Positions 15,202 through 27,605 of a stretch of 64,000 bases of DNA are shown piece after piece. Position 1 is the first letter of the stretch, and each line of letters opens with the position of its first letter. Origin of the DNA: Salminus brasiliensis (lineage: Eukaryota > Chordata > Actinopteri > Characiformes > Bryconidae); NCBI RefSeq assembly GCF_030463535.1, contig NC_132899.1, positions 19,739,490 to 19,803,489 on the forward strand, read 5' to 3'. A program made the position numbers and the translations under genes. The notes beneath the pieces were generated by a model. The model was not told where the DNA came from and did not search any database. It worked only from the letters and a program-made list of their open reading frames with translations.

Positions 15202-18200
15202 GCGCTTCACATAAAATAAATAAAAGTATTCCAGCAACAAGTTAAATGTATTGCCCTGATTAAATACTATTTGAAATACAACATTATTCGCCTTCTGTTC
15301 TTAACATTTCTCTGTTCTGACTGTTTTCAGAAGGGAAAGGAAAGGGATTTGTGTCATTAACTCTCTGTCATCATAAGGAAAGTGAATAAATTAAGAAGTA
15401 AATTAATTAATTTCGTAATGGACTGCTTATAGAGGCGTGTGTAAAACCTTTGATATGCTAATAAAGCGTATCTCCAATTAAGCCTTATTTCTGAAAACAG
15501 TCTGCCTTTTATCAAGTGGAGTCTAAAAAGTAGTTATATAAGAATTCCTATTTTATTCCAGACGGTCGTGTGTATATATGTATGTGCTTATACATTTATT
15601 TGTTTTAAAGGGCTAAATGTGGTCGTTTATATAATGTTGGCATGGGCGCACTTCACTGGTTTGGTCAGACATCATTATTTAACTTTGAAACCGCTTGTGT
15701 ATTTTATTTGTCATGTTAGTTTAAGGTTTATATGTGTTTTGTAAAACTAGAATATTATTATTATTGTTATTATTATTATTGTTATTATTATTATTATCAT
15801 TATTATTATTATTATTATTATTATTAATAGTTGTTGTTGTTGATGATATTGTTGTGTTGTTGTTTTTATTTTTATTGTTATTAACGTTTTTTCCTAAACT
15901 ATTCCAAAACTAAGTAATGATAAAGCGTTTTGGTGAGCCTTTATTTGTTAATATAGTGAATTTAAACAGTGGTTGAAAATGAATTTATTCAGTGCTCTGC
16001 AACCTGAGCGTTATTTATATTTATTTGCATAGAATAATCATATTTATGTATATTATAGCCCATTTAAAAAACTAAATGATTGTCACAAAATACAGCCAGT
16101 CACAAGTAATTTTATTAAACTCTTTTATATCAAATATAATATGCAGAATGAGGTTCAGTTCAAAATGTATGAATGCAAAAATAACTAGCTGCTTCAGAAG
16201 TCATTTTAAAAGATGGTCAAAACTATAAAACAGAATTGGCTCTAGGTCTCTGTTACAGTACACAGCATGTTGGATATATTGTAAAATTAAAGTATTTCCA
16301 GCATAAATATAACCAGTTAGCAGATCCTGCTCTGCTGAAAGGGCTCTTCTAAAAACGATAACAACTGGGTGCTAATCTTCCACTTATTCACATACTCTAG
16401 TTATATCTACATATCTTATCTGGTTCAAGTACAAATCTGAAAGCTTTGTAGTGAGTATTTCCAGTCACACTGCTGTGTGGAAATGAAGGAGGACAGGGGA
16501 AGTCCCAGTGCAGTGTTTGTATTGGCTCTGCTTGGCCATGGACAGCAGCCAGCATCTATCCCAGCATGAGGAATCACTTCATCGTAAAGCCTCATCACTT
16601 TTTCACCTTGGCCTCTCTCAGTTGTCCTGGCCCTCCCAGGCATAGTGCTAATCACATGCTGCAGTGCTTACCATTGTCTTCTGTACAAAAGGTTAGGCCT
16701 TAATCCTCCTCTGATCAAGTTACTAAATGTAATTAAAACAGTCATACATGTTCAAAAAGCTACATTAATGCAGGAACCACTGCTAAACATTATAATAAAA
16801 CAAAATTATAATAATACAAAATGTACATCTATGTTAGGCACTGATCACATTTTTACTTTTGTTATCAATAAACAAGTATTATATAAGCCATTCAATTTGC
16901 AAACTATTTACGTATCTCAACAACATATAACGTTCTTTTAATGTACACTATTTAATGCAGCATCAAACAGCACAAAAAAACTCACAGCCTCCACTGCAGA
17001 GCCATAATGTAACTGGCTCAGCCTAGTGTAGCATTTGCCAAAATGGCACTGAGCTAAAACTCAAAACAGACACTGTGAGGACATTTAAACAGAATGCCTT
17101 TCCGGTGTGTGTACAGGCTCGCACACCTCCACGGTCTTCATTTATTTCCCTAAGAAAGCATCAGGCCACCTGGGCCTCGCATTGAAACTTCATCAATCTC
17201 GAGAAATGGAATCCAGTGGAGAGAAAAATCAAATTCTCATTTGCAAGATGGGGAGGGGGGTTGCGGGCGCTGACGGTACCTGGGTAGGCTAACCTCTCCA
17301 TGAACCCACAGCATTGAATTGTTTTGCCATTCGTCTTTAATACTGACAGCCAACGAGGAAGATTAGACACTGCAGATTGGGACTTCCTTCTCTGCCTGTT
17401 GTATACATTCTGCCTCATTAAAGACTTTCACTTCCTCATCTAATCTGACTGTTGACTGGAGCTTCAAAATACTAAACTCAATCTACAATGAAAGAGAGTG
17501 CATTTTACTTGCCCTTGACATATTGCTTAATGTACACAAAAAGAAAGAAAACAGACATGAACTTTACTCTTAAAAATAAAGGTGCCAAAAAGGTTCTTTG
17601 ATAAACTATGTGTGGCTCAAAAGAACCTTTCAAAGGATGGATCTTAAAAAAAAAGATAAATCAAATAAAAATAACTCAAAGCTTTATCTAGACTACCTAG
17701 TTTTACAACCAAGCCAATAACCACTTAAAAACTCTTTTTGTACATCAAAATCCATTCATATATAATACATGAGTGGCTAAAGGAGAACTGTCATCCCAGT
17801 CCTCTGTGTGTGGAATGTGTGTATAAATGTGTGTGGAAAAAGAAGCAATAAGACTGCATGTTAAATAAAAGAGGGTGGGAGAGAGAGAGAGATTCACATT
17901 TTCAGCAACTCAGAAACTGCAGGATGCCAGTGAACTTTTGAACCCACAGAGAAGTGATGCACATGGGATGTTTACATTTTCAAACATGTTTTTTAATTCA
18001 TTAATGTGAGCACAAAAAGGGAATGGGAAAAGTAGCAGGGCCACTGCCACAAAAAAACAATATTTAAGCAATACTGAATGCATTGTGCAAAATGTAAATA
18101 AGAGTGATGGGAGTATAATCATGGTATGGGAGATGATGAATGAATGGATGGTAAAATGGATAGATGGATAAAAACAAAAACAGATCAAGAACAAAACCTC

Positions 18201-21200
18201 CCATCTAGTCAATATGGACATTTTCCTGTCAAATGAATTGTCCTTTCCTACCCAAAGAAACTTCATTTGACCTGTGCTGTTTCTATAGGAGTGGAGGTCA
18301 ATAATGCAGCCACAGACAGAGTTCAGACAGGTCATTCAGTGACCATTGCACACTCAGAGGTCAAAAGTTCATAACAGGGAAGAAGCTCCACTTAGAGTCT
18401 GGACACTCACAGAGACTGACTTTAACTGTATGGTTTAGATGGTGATGACAGAGGCTGACATGGTAAATACCAACAGACCACAGCATGGCTTTGGACAAAC
18501 ACACATATTTAAAAGAAAACACCTTAATGTACTTGTTTCAAATTGATACAAAATCTATGAATAAATAGAATATAGTACACCAACACAATCACTGCATATT
18601 ACAATTAAAGTAAGTAAAAAGGAAGTCATTTACATACATAATAATACACAATACATAACAGGTTCATATACTGGCAGATAGTTGTATGCAAGAGCAGAGA
18701 CAGCCCTATTTAAAGTACATTTTTGTTAATTTTCTAGTTGAAAATAAGTGTTAACAAATTAGCGGCAAACTTCAATAAACAACAAACTTAAATATGATGC
18801 CTGCTTATTTTATAGCACAATTTCTATTTTCTTAATTTAACATTTTGAAACAATAAGCCATAACACATAAAATGTGCCACAATCTTTGTGACATATTTTT
18901 TTTAATTAAACAAATAAACACTAAAAGTGGATTAAACAAAAAATGTCTGGGTAAGATGACACTGTACTCGATGTTATGCACTTATTTTTACTTAGAAAAT
19001 CAAGAGAATGGGTCATTTGAGAAAGAGATGGCCAAATGTTTGCATTCAACTGTAAATAGGCTACATTGGCAGTATTTCTAAAAACATCATTGATGAAACC
19101 TCTTTTCTACTCTCCAGGGATTCATTATAGCAATCAATTCACTAACCAACTCACCCATTAATTAAGGCCCTGTAAACCTCTGACAAAATCAAATTTACAT
19201 CTTGATCTAATTTACAATAGACATCCAACAGAACAGAATTTCTTTCCTGCAATCTGATTGGTTTCTCCTGTATTGCTGTTGGGCCACTGTGAGCTGAGAT
19301 AACAGCAGTGGAAGGAGCTTTTGTTTCAAAGCATAAATCAGTCAGTGAGCACAAAGGGGCCCAGCCATGTGCAGCGTCTGATACCACCCAGCCACTGTAA
19401 CACTCCCCCACCAATCTGACTTACTGTACACACTTAATTTTTGCAATATACTGACTGGAATATGGAGCAAAAAACAAGGGAATCATCCTACAGTAAGAAA
19501 ATACACAATACACAAAAAAAACAAAGGTCCCAGAATTATTTTAAACAATGGAGGGACCATCTTCGGTTTTATCAAGAACTTTCATTTAAACAGTTTCAAT
19601 TAACAAAATTCAATAAAGATTTTTTTAGGGAACCGTAAATGATCTCTCGGTGGCATAATTATAATAGAGTAATTAATTAAAAAATCAAATTTAAATGTTT
19701 TTTCTTTAAGAATCATATCAGAGAACGTAAGGGTGATATATCAAGTACGTGCCAATTTCTAACTTCAACCCTAGCAAAAAATCTGCTTTACCAAAGGCTT
19801 CCTGAAGGACTGCTGTCACCCAGACAGTGGTGCAGAGAGGCTGCAGGCATGGCCGGGTCAACCGTGCGGTCTGTGGGTGAAACTCAGTTCACATTACCAT
19901 ACAGACAGGGGCCCTGACAATGGAGCACCCATCTGTTCCTGTCAGCCATAACAAATCTGGTGTCAGGCTGCTCTCTCTGGAGATGAGAAGGCAGTCCTTG
20001 CTAAATGTAATAACACTGACTCCTCCTGCCAGCCAGAGAAGAGCCCTCGTCCTCCACACAGCGTGGAGAGACACACTCGACTTCCTGCTCACACAAGCGG
20101 CACAGTGACATCACAAAAAGACTAAATAATGTCTAAACTATATTTACCCCGCATTATGATAGACTTGCTCTGAATATATCAGCCTGGGGAAATTATCGAC
20201 TCATTCAGCCTCACTCATATCACATACAACAATATGAAATCATATTTGCTTTTTATTTATTTATTCTCTTCCAATCAACCCCCCAAAAAACAAGCTTTTT
20301 CCAGAGGGAGCTCTCAGCATGGGCTTTCTGAAATGGGTAGGAAAATGAATTTGAATGCTGAAAAAAAAGGTCCCACATTTAAGTGAATGAACATGATTTC
20401 CATAACTATATTCATCTCCGCTGCTCAAATTCTAAAACGTCCATAAACAGTTTCTCAGAGGTCCTGGCATGAGATTCAACATTGATGAACTAAACATGAA
20501 CCCTGAACTGCACTTGCCCCCTCTGGTCATTATATTTATTAAAAGAGTGACATGATGTGGAATCCCACACGAGCAACTCTCCTATTACTTACATTGCTCT
20601 CTTTTTTTCTGCATGTGCAAGTGATATAGGTTGGTAGTAACTAGTCACACTTATGCTCTTTTACTTTTTTACTACTTTCATTCAGTGTGTTTTGTGATTG
20701 GTTACACTGATCACTCTGGTCATTTATCATTTTACTATTTTCTGTTTTAGACCAAAGTGAATGAAAAAGAAAAGCATAGCACCTGACTTCAGTTCCAATG
20801 CTGACACAGGCTGGTTGTGCTTAGAAAACTTAAACTAAGACTTAAAGTTAGTCAATACTTATTATTAATTAACTGGGACTTTTCAAGTTTTCAAGTTTAC
20901 ATGTTTCATTGTATATATACCTTCATTATTCCACTGAAGTAACAAGGTCATCAGTTAAGGCCACTCCACTGCAGATTAACATAACATTTTGATTATACCA
21001 GTGTAACCAGTGTAAAACTAGTTAATGCTGTTGTTCTTTTCAGAGGATTGAACAGAATTTCACCTCAAAACTTTATTTTACCTTTTGTGGCAGATAATAT
21101 ATTTGGTTGGTGCTTTATAAACTAGCTATCACAAGTACACAAGTAGCAGATAAGGAATCAGTGAAGTGTGTGTGTGTGTGTGGGGGGGGGGGGGGGTCAG

Positions 21201-24200
21201 GCCCTCAGGTACAAGCTTGTGTTTCAGGCCCAGCTGCTAAGAGAGAAACTAAAGGGACAATGATCAGTCATAGCTTTGGCCTGGAGCAACAGCTAGTCCA
21301 GTGTCTCTGTAAACTGGTTTCTGCTGATGGACAACAGTCAATGCACTATGCTGGATGCAAATAAAAAAACTAGTCCTGTACATTTCGATTTATATCATGT
21401 AACCCGTGTCAGTCTTTAGTACCCTCTCCATTTAAAGCATCTCACATTAAAGCATGCTTACTATATTTGTAAACATGCCATTATTGCTTTGTAAAAAAAA
21501 CTTATCCAAAAAGGTAACATTCCAGGAGAAAGCTTTTTGTAGATGCTCATGGAACAGAATTTAAATTGGTAATTATGGATTATTTCTGTTCCATTCATCT
21601 TAAAATGCTGATTCAATATAAAGGCAATGAATAAATACAAATAAACACTATAATCAAACACCAAAGCCGTAGCTTTTACACTCAGAAAGCTAGACAAAAG
21701 GTCTGTAATTACAGCAATTCAGTTTTCCAACCACTAGATGATGCTCTTCATTCCTTTTCTGTTTAAGCTTCCCGTCAACAGTGACAACCACCCAATCCCC
21801 TCCCCCACTTCTCCCTCTCCATATCCTACTGGCACACAGCACAGGCGTGGGAATCCACTAGAGGGTGATCTGTTACCAAACACCTCCACCACACTGTAGT
21901 TTATCATCAGTCTGCCCAATAAAACCTCCACATCCTTCAAAGATAATGCTCCCTAATGTGCTAAAGAGGCTAGGTACATCTTGCATGCCTACTTTCATAT
22001 GACCTGGTTACATATACAGCTTACCACATACATGCATGTCAGTAACGAAAAGCTGTCTTTAATGTCAGAGATAGTTTACTCAAATGTCAGAAAAGACAAA
22101 GTGGGTAAATGAATGGCATAACCTTTAACTTGACCTGTTTGCTACTAATGCAGCTCTCATAATACTGCAATACCTGCTTTTGCTGTCACATTTACCGCAT
22201 GCTGCACACACCATCTCACACCATCAGTGCACACATTTCAATCCATAAATACAGTCCAAGACATTTTGTTTTAAACTTACATTCGGGTGCAGCATCCTCC
22301 TGGTAGTCCGAGGCGACAGAAAGATCATCAGAGGGAGCAGAGCGTCCCAGGCTAGAGCTGTGGTTGTCATCTGAACTGTCCTCATGTCGGAATTCAGCTA
22401 TGTCATATACAAAAAAAGGTTATCTTTGGATAGTTACAAATGAAGTCTGATAAGTATAAATATTAATGATGGAGGACAATTATGTACTGTATACTACAAA
22501 ACAAATAAATAAATATGCAAAAAGTCTTTGGAGCAATGTTATCAAATAATGACTTTTGGTTATCTTAGTATCATTTGATTGGTGGTTCTGTTAAACATTA
22601 TGCTTAAAAATGAGATGTGATTATGGAAAATGTTTCAAAACTCCATATAATCTAAAGGTTTTATACTGGTTAAAGTATTTTCTTAGAAACATGTATCCAC
22701 ACTCATTTTAAAACTTTATTTTCAACACATGAATGTTTAAATCTATATCTGTTCAATTTGTGTCTGTGTGAGCACAAATCTGAGCAAATGGTTACAAATA
22801 AAGTGTTTATTTTCATATTAAATTGCCACTTTACCACATGAGATAAAAACACAACTGAATGCTTAAATCAGATTGTGAAAACAATGAGCATTTCACATAA
22901 ACAGGTCCATGTTCATTCAAGGCATAACTATATACAGTGGGGGGAAAAGTATTTAGTCAGTCACCAATTGTGCAAGTTCTCCCACTTAAAAAGATGAGAG
23001 ACATCATTGACATCATTGGTAGACCTCAACTATGAGAGACAAAATGAGAAAAATTATTCTGAAAATCACATTGTCTGATTTTTAAAGAATTTATTTGCAA
23101 ATAATGGTGGAAAATAAGTATTTGGTCACCTACAAACAAGCAAGATTTCTGGCTGTCACAGACCTGTAACTTCTTCTTTAGGAGGCTTCTCTGTCCTCCA
23201 CTCATTACCTGTATTAATGGCACCTGTTTGAACCCGTTAACAGTATAAAAGACACCTGCCCACAACCTCAAACAGTCACACTCCAAACGCCACTATGGTG
23301 AAGACCAAAGAGCTGTCTACAAAATTGTAGACCTGCACCAGGCTGGGAAGACTGAATCTGCAATAGTCAAGCAGCTTGGTGTGAAGAAATCTACTGTGGG
23401 AGCAATAATCAGAAAATGGGAGACCTACAAGACCACTGCTAATTTCCCTCGGTCAGGGGCTCCAAGCAAAATCTCAGCCTGTGGGGTCAAAATGATCACA
23501 AGAACGGTGAGCAAAAATCCCAGAACCACACGGGGGGACCTAGTGAATGACCTGCAGAAAGCTGGGACCAACGTTACAAAGGCTACTGTCAGTAACACAC
23601 TACGCCACCAGGGACTCAGATCTTGCAGTGCCAGACGTGTTCCCCTGCTTAAGCCAGTACATATCCGGGCGCGTCTGAAGTTTCCTAGAGAGCATTTGGA
23701 TGTTCTGGAAGAGTATTGGGAGAATGTCGTATGGTCAGACGCAACTCGTTGTGTTTGGAGGAGAGTGAATGCTGAGTTGCATCCAAAGAACACCCTACCA
23801 ACTGTGAAGCATGGGGGTGGCAACATCATGCTTTGGGGCTGTTTCTCTGCAAAGGGACTAGGTCCGTGTACATGAAAGAATGAATGGGGCCATGTATTGT
23901 GAGATTTTGGGTGCAAACCTCCTTCCATCAGCAAGGGCATTGAAGATGAAACGTGGCTGGGTCTTTCAGCATGACAATGCCAAGCACACTGCCAGGGCAA
24001 CAAAAGAGTGGCTTCGTAGGAAGCATTTCAAGATCCTGGAGTGGCCTAGCCAGTCTCCAGATCTCAACCCCATAGAAAACCTTTGGAGGGAGTTGAAAGT
24101 CCGTGTTGCCCGCCGACAGCCCCAAAACATCACTGCTCTAGAGGAGATCTGCATGGAGGAATGGGCCAACATACCACCAAATACTTATTTTCCACCATTA

Positions 24201-24830
24201 TTTGCAAATAAATTCTTTAAAAATCAGACAATGTGATTTTCAGATTTTTTTTTCTCATTTTGTCTCTCATAGTTGAGGTCTACCTATGATGTCAATTACA
24301 GTCTTATAATTTTGGGCACCCGTTGCCAAATTAATTTTTTTATTTTTTATTATTAGTTCTCTGTAACTAATCAAATATAAATACAATGTCTTCAGCAAAT
24401 TGTAATGTACAGACAGAGTTTTGCATACTATGAAAAATGAAAGAATCAAAATCAGTGTGGCCTGTGCAAACGTTTGGGTACCATACAGGATCAGAACATT
24501 CCTTTGTTCAGAAATCATAGTTTGCTAAACCAGCTAAAAGTCTTTCAGTTCTTGTAGTTGGTTTCCCCCACTCTTCTTGGCAGAAGACCTCTTGTTCTAG
24601 AATATTATTTCTGTTTGCACAGCTTGTTTAAGGTCAGGATGTTTTGGTCAGGTGACTGTAAGGGTCTAAGGACTAGGATTTTATTTACATTTTGCCTCAT
24701 CATCAGGTTGTAGAAGACATCCTCATTTTGCTTCAGTCTTTGAACAAATAGTTTGACTTTTGCATCCAGGAATTGTTGGTATTTTTATGGAATCCATTCT
24801 TTCCTACACCCGTGCAATACTACTAAGCAT

Positions 24831-24898
<68 letters not shown>

Positions 24899-27373
24899 CA
24901 TTGTGTGTAAATAGCCATATATTCAAATTAGGCATGTATGAAATTGGCCAATGAAAGTTTTTAATAAAAATTTTAAAGACATTTATTTAGTTTGGTTGAA
25001 CAAGATATATTTTAAATTATCCAACTGCATCTTTACTTTTTATCTATACCTATAAAACTATCTATGTTAAATGAATATTAGCTAATACTTAACTTTAAGA
25101 TATGCTACATATGTGTTTTATATTAGTCCATTACATTTATTTTGGAATTAAATGTATTTATTTTTACAAAGTATTTTAAGTGTATAAAAATGTGCATTTT
25201 TTACATATGGGGGAAAAATGTAAGGTGTTGTTTTCATAAAAGGTAGTTCTTTTCTCCAACTATACTTCTCCAAATACATGAGAGTTTGAAGTATACGTTA
25301 AATGTTGGGTTTTGTGATGATGTCACATACAGTGTTTCCTTCTTCCTCCATGAAGATTATATTTGGATAAGCAATGCTGCAGTGGAACATTGCATCACTC
25401 AAGTTCTTGGCAGCCATATACAAGGTTTTGATTTGCCTTTCTTACCAGTGAGCAGTTCTCATTGACAATTTAATTGGTCTTACAGATCTCATCTTGACCT
25501 TCTTTGCATAGCTTTCCTATAACTTGTAGTCATCAATTGCATTCATATTCTGACCTTTAGACTGTTGCTCAGAGGATTCCATGTTTTATTAAAGTTAGTA
25601 CAAGGTTTGAATAGAAGAAAATGTCTAAAACGCAGAGATTTGATTCAGCTGAAAGTTTCTAGTTACAGCTGATTTCCTAATGCAATGCTTAAGGTGTACA
25701 ACCTTTAACACAGACCACACTGATGATTTTTATTTTTTATTGTTCTGAAGGATGTAGTACCTGTGCATTAGGATTTGCTTATAATTTTGTGTTTAATTAG
25801 ATACAAAGGTTTTTACTTTTTCTCAATTAAAAAAATTATAAATGGTACAAAAGGTTTAGCAAGGGTGTCAAAACCTTTACATAAGATATGCATATGATTA
25901 TGCCAGGAACAAACTTTAAATAACATAACATGATGGCAATTAAAATAAAAACATTGACCAACAACACAAGAAGTTACTTACATCGATAGGGAAATTCCTG
26001 TGGATTTCTACAAAACAAAATGGAACAAAAATAGAATTATGACTAAGAGAGTAGGTCATGAGAACAAATAATTATTTAAACATTACACAACTTCTAAATT
26101 ACACACTGCAGAATTGCTGAATAGTGTGCATCTGATGTTATTTCTTAACGACACAATCGCTTGACGACTAACTCTTCATTGTTTTATCCTTATTCTTTAT
26201 GAATTCGCTTTTGACAATAAAATAAATAGATGACACATTTAATGTGACTATCATATAATGATTAGGATTTGTTGTGAATTATTTATGTTTAGAATTCCCA
26301 TTCCCCCTTATAACATAAATATTGTCATATTTAGTTGCTCCTGTGGCCTGGGTTTGGCTATTGACATTAAATTGTTGTCTGTTTATGGCCTAATGTAGTC
26401 AGTTCTGCAGTGGAAAAAGTTAAATGCCTTTACTGCTGCACAAAACATCTTCAGCACTACATAACCACAAAGCCACAAGGGCAAGCAAACCGGTACAGCA
26501 AGTGCACTCTTTTTAACTTTGCAAGAAGGAGAACAAAGCAACTTCCTGTGTCATTGTTCATCCTGTTTCATTTATATTTTGGGGAGAACATTAGCTTTTC
26601 TCAAAAGTTGCCGTTACTCAAACATTTTACCATACCATTTCATTTTAAATGCATTTTTTATTTATAATTAATGTTCATATTGTGGTTAACCAAGCATTAG
26701 AATTTTATGATATGATATAAGATGATATACAAGAGATCACTTCAACTTTTTACTTATTAAAAGCACTTCACTTTACTCTGATCATGATTATATGATCACA
26801 GAGAGAGGATGTGGCTGATTAAAACGTACTTGTTGTGGACGACTCGAAAGTTGTTCAGGAGAATTTCCCTTGTTTCGCGAGCATGCTTGCTGAGGTTCTC
26901 ATCTTGCAGAATGTTTGAAACAAACAGTTCACAATCTGAAAAAGATCAGTGACACACTTATATACACCTACTGAACAACCAAGAACAAGAAAACAAAGTT
27001 GAGCAACTAAATTGGAAAATGGAAACATGCATAAGTAAAAAAAAAAACAGCAGTGCCGTCCATGTGTTTTCTACGTACAGATATTTGCCTTTTAAATGAT
27101 ATCTATTATATATATGCAAAAACTCTCCAAAAGATCAAGTTGCAAAAGGTGGTGAATGCAAATGATAATGGCAATGTGTGCAACTGACAATGGTTTCCTT
27201 TGTGTCTGGACAAATAAAGACATCTAAAGGTGGCATCCCTGATGGAAAAGCAAGAGGTACAAAAAGTACAAAACACAGAAATAGAAACTCAGTGTAGCTG
27301 TAAATGTGCCATTTATATAATCTATCTATAAATAAGTATATATATATATATACATATAAATATAGATCTCTTG

Positions 27374-27445
<72 letters not shown>

Positions 27446-27555
27446 CAAAAGATCTAGCAAAAAACACAGAAATAGAAACTGTATATATATATATATACAG
27501 TTTCTATTTCTGTGTTTTTTGCTAGATCTCTTGCTATATCTATATTTATATATAG

Positions 27556-27605
<50 letters not shown>

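Larger units (their letters stand above)
6221..22280. other. skap1 intron 4 (16 kb)
   Basis: This is the largest intron and no coding exon was found in it. It contains simple repeats at 9769-9786, 9893-9916, 14162-14209, 15164-15202, 15751-15840 and 21167-21196. It also contains repeat-like sequence around 7620-7780 and 17570-17650, a DR5 retinoic acid motif at 13361-13377, a TGATTGAT Pbx-Hox type site at 11632-11639 and a GC-rich block at about 9990-10250. Hox regulatory DNA in a neighbouring intron is plausible but not proven. Confidence 0.6.

Noticed and set aside
23425-24003. Minus-strand frame of 192 codons
   Set aside because: It is antisense to the decayed Tc1 transposase.
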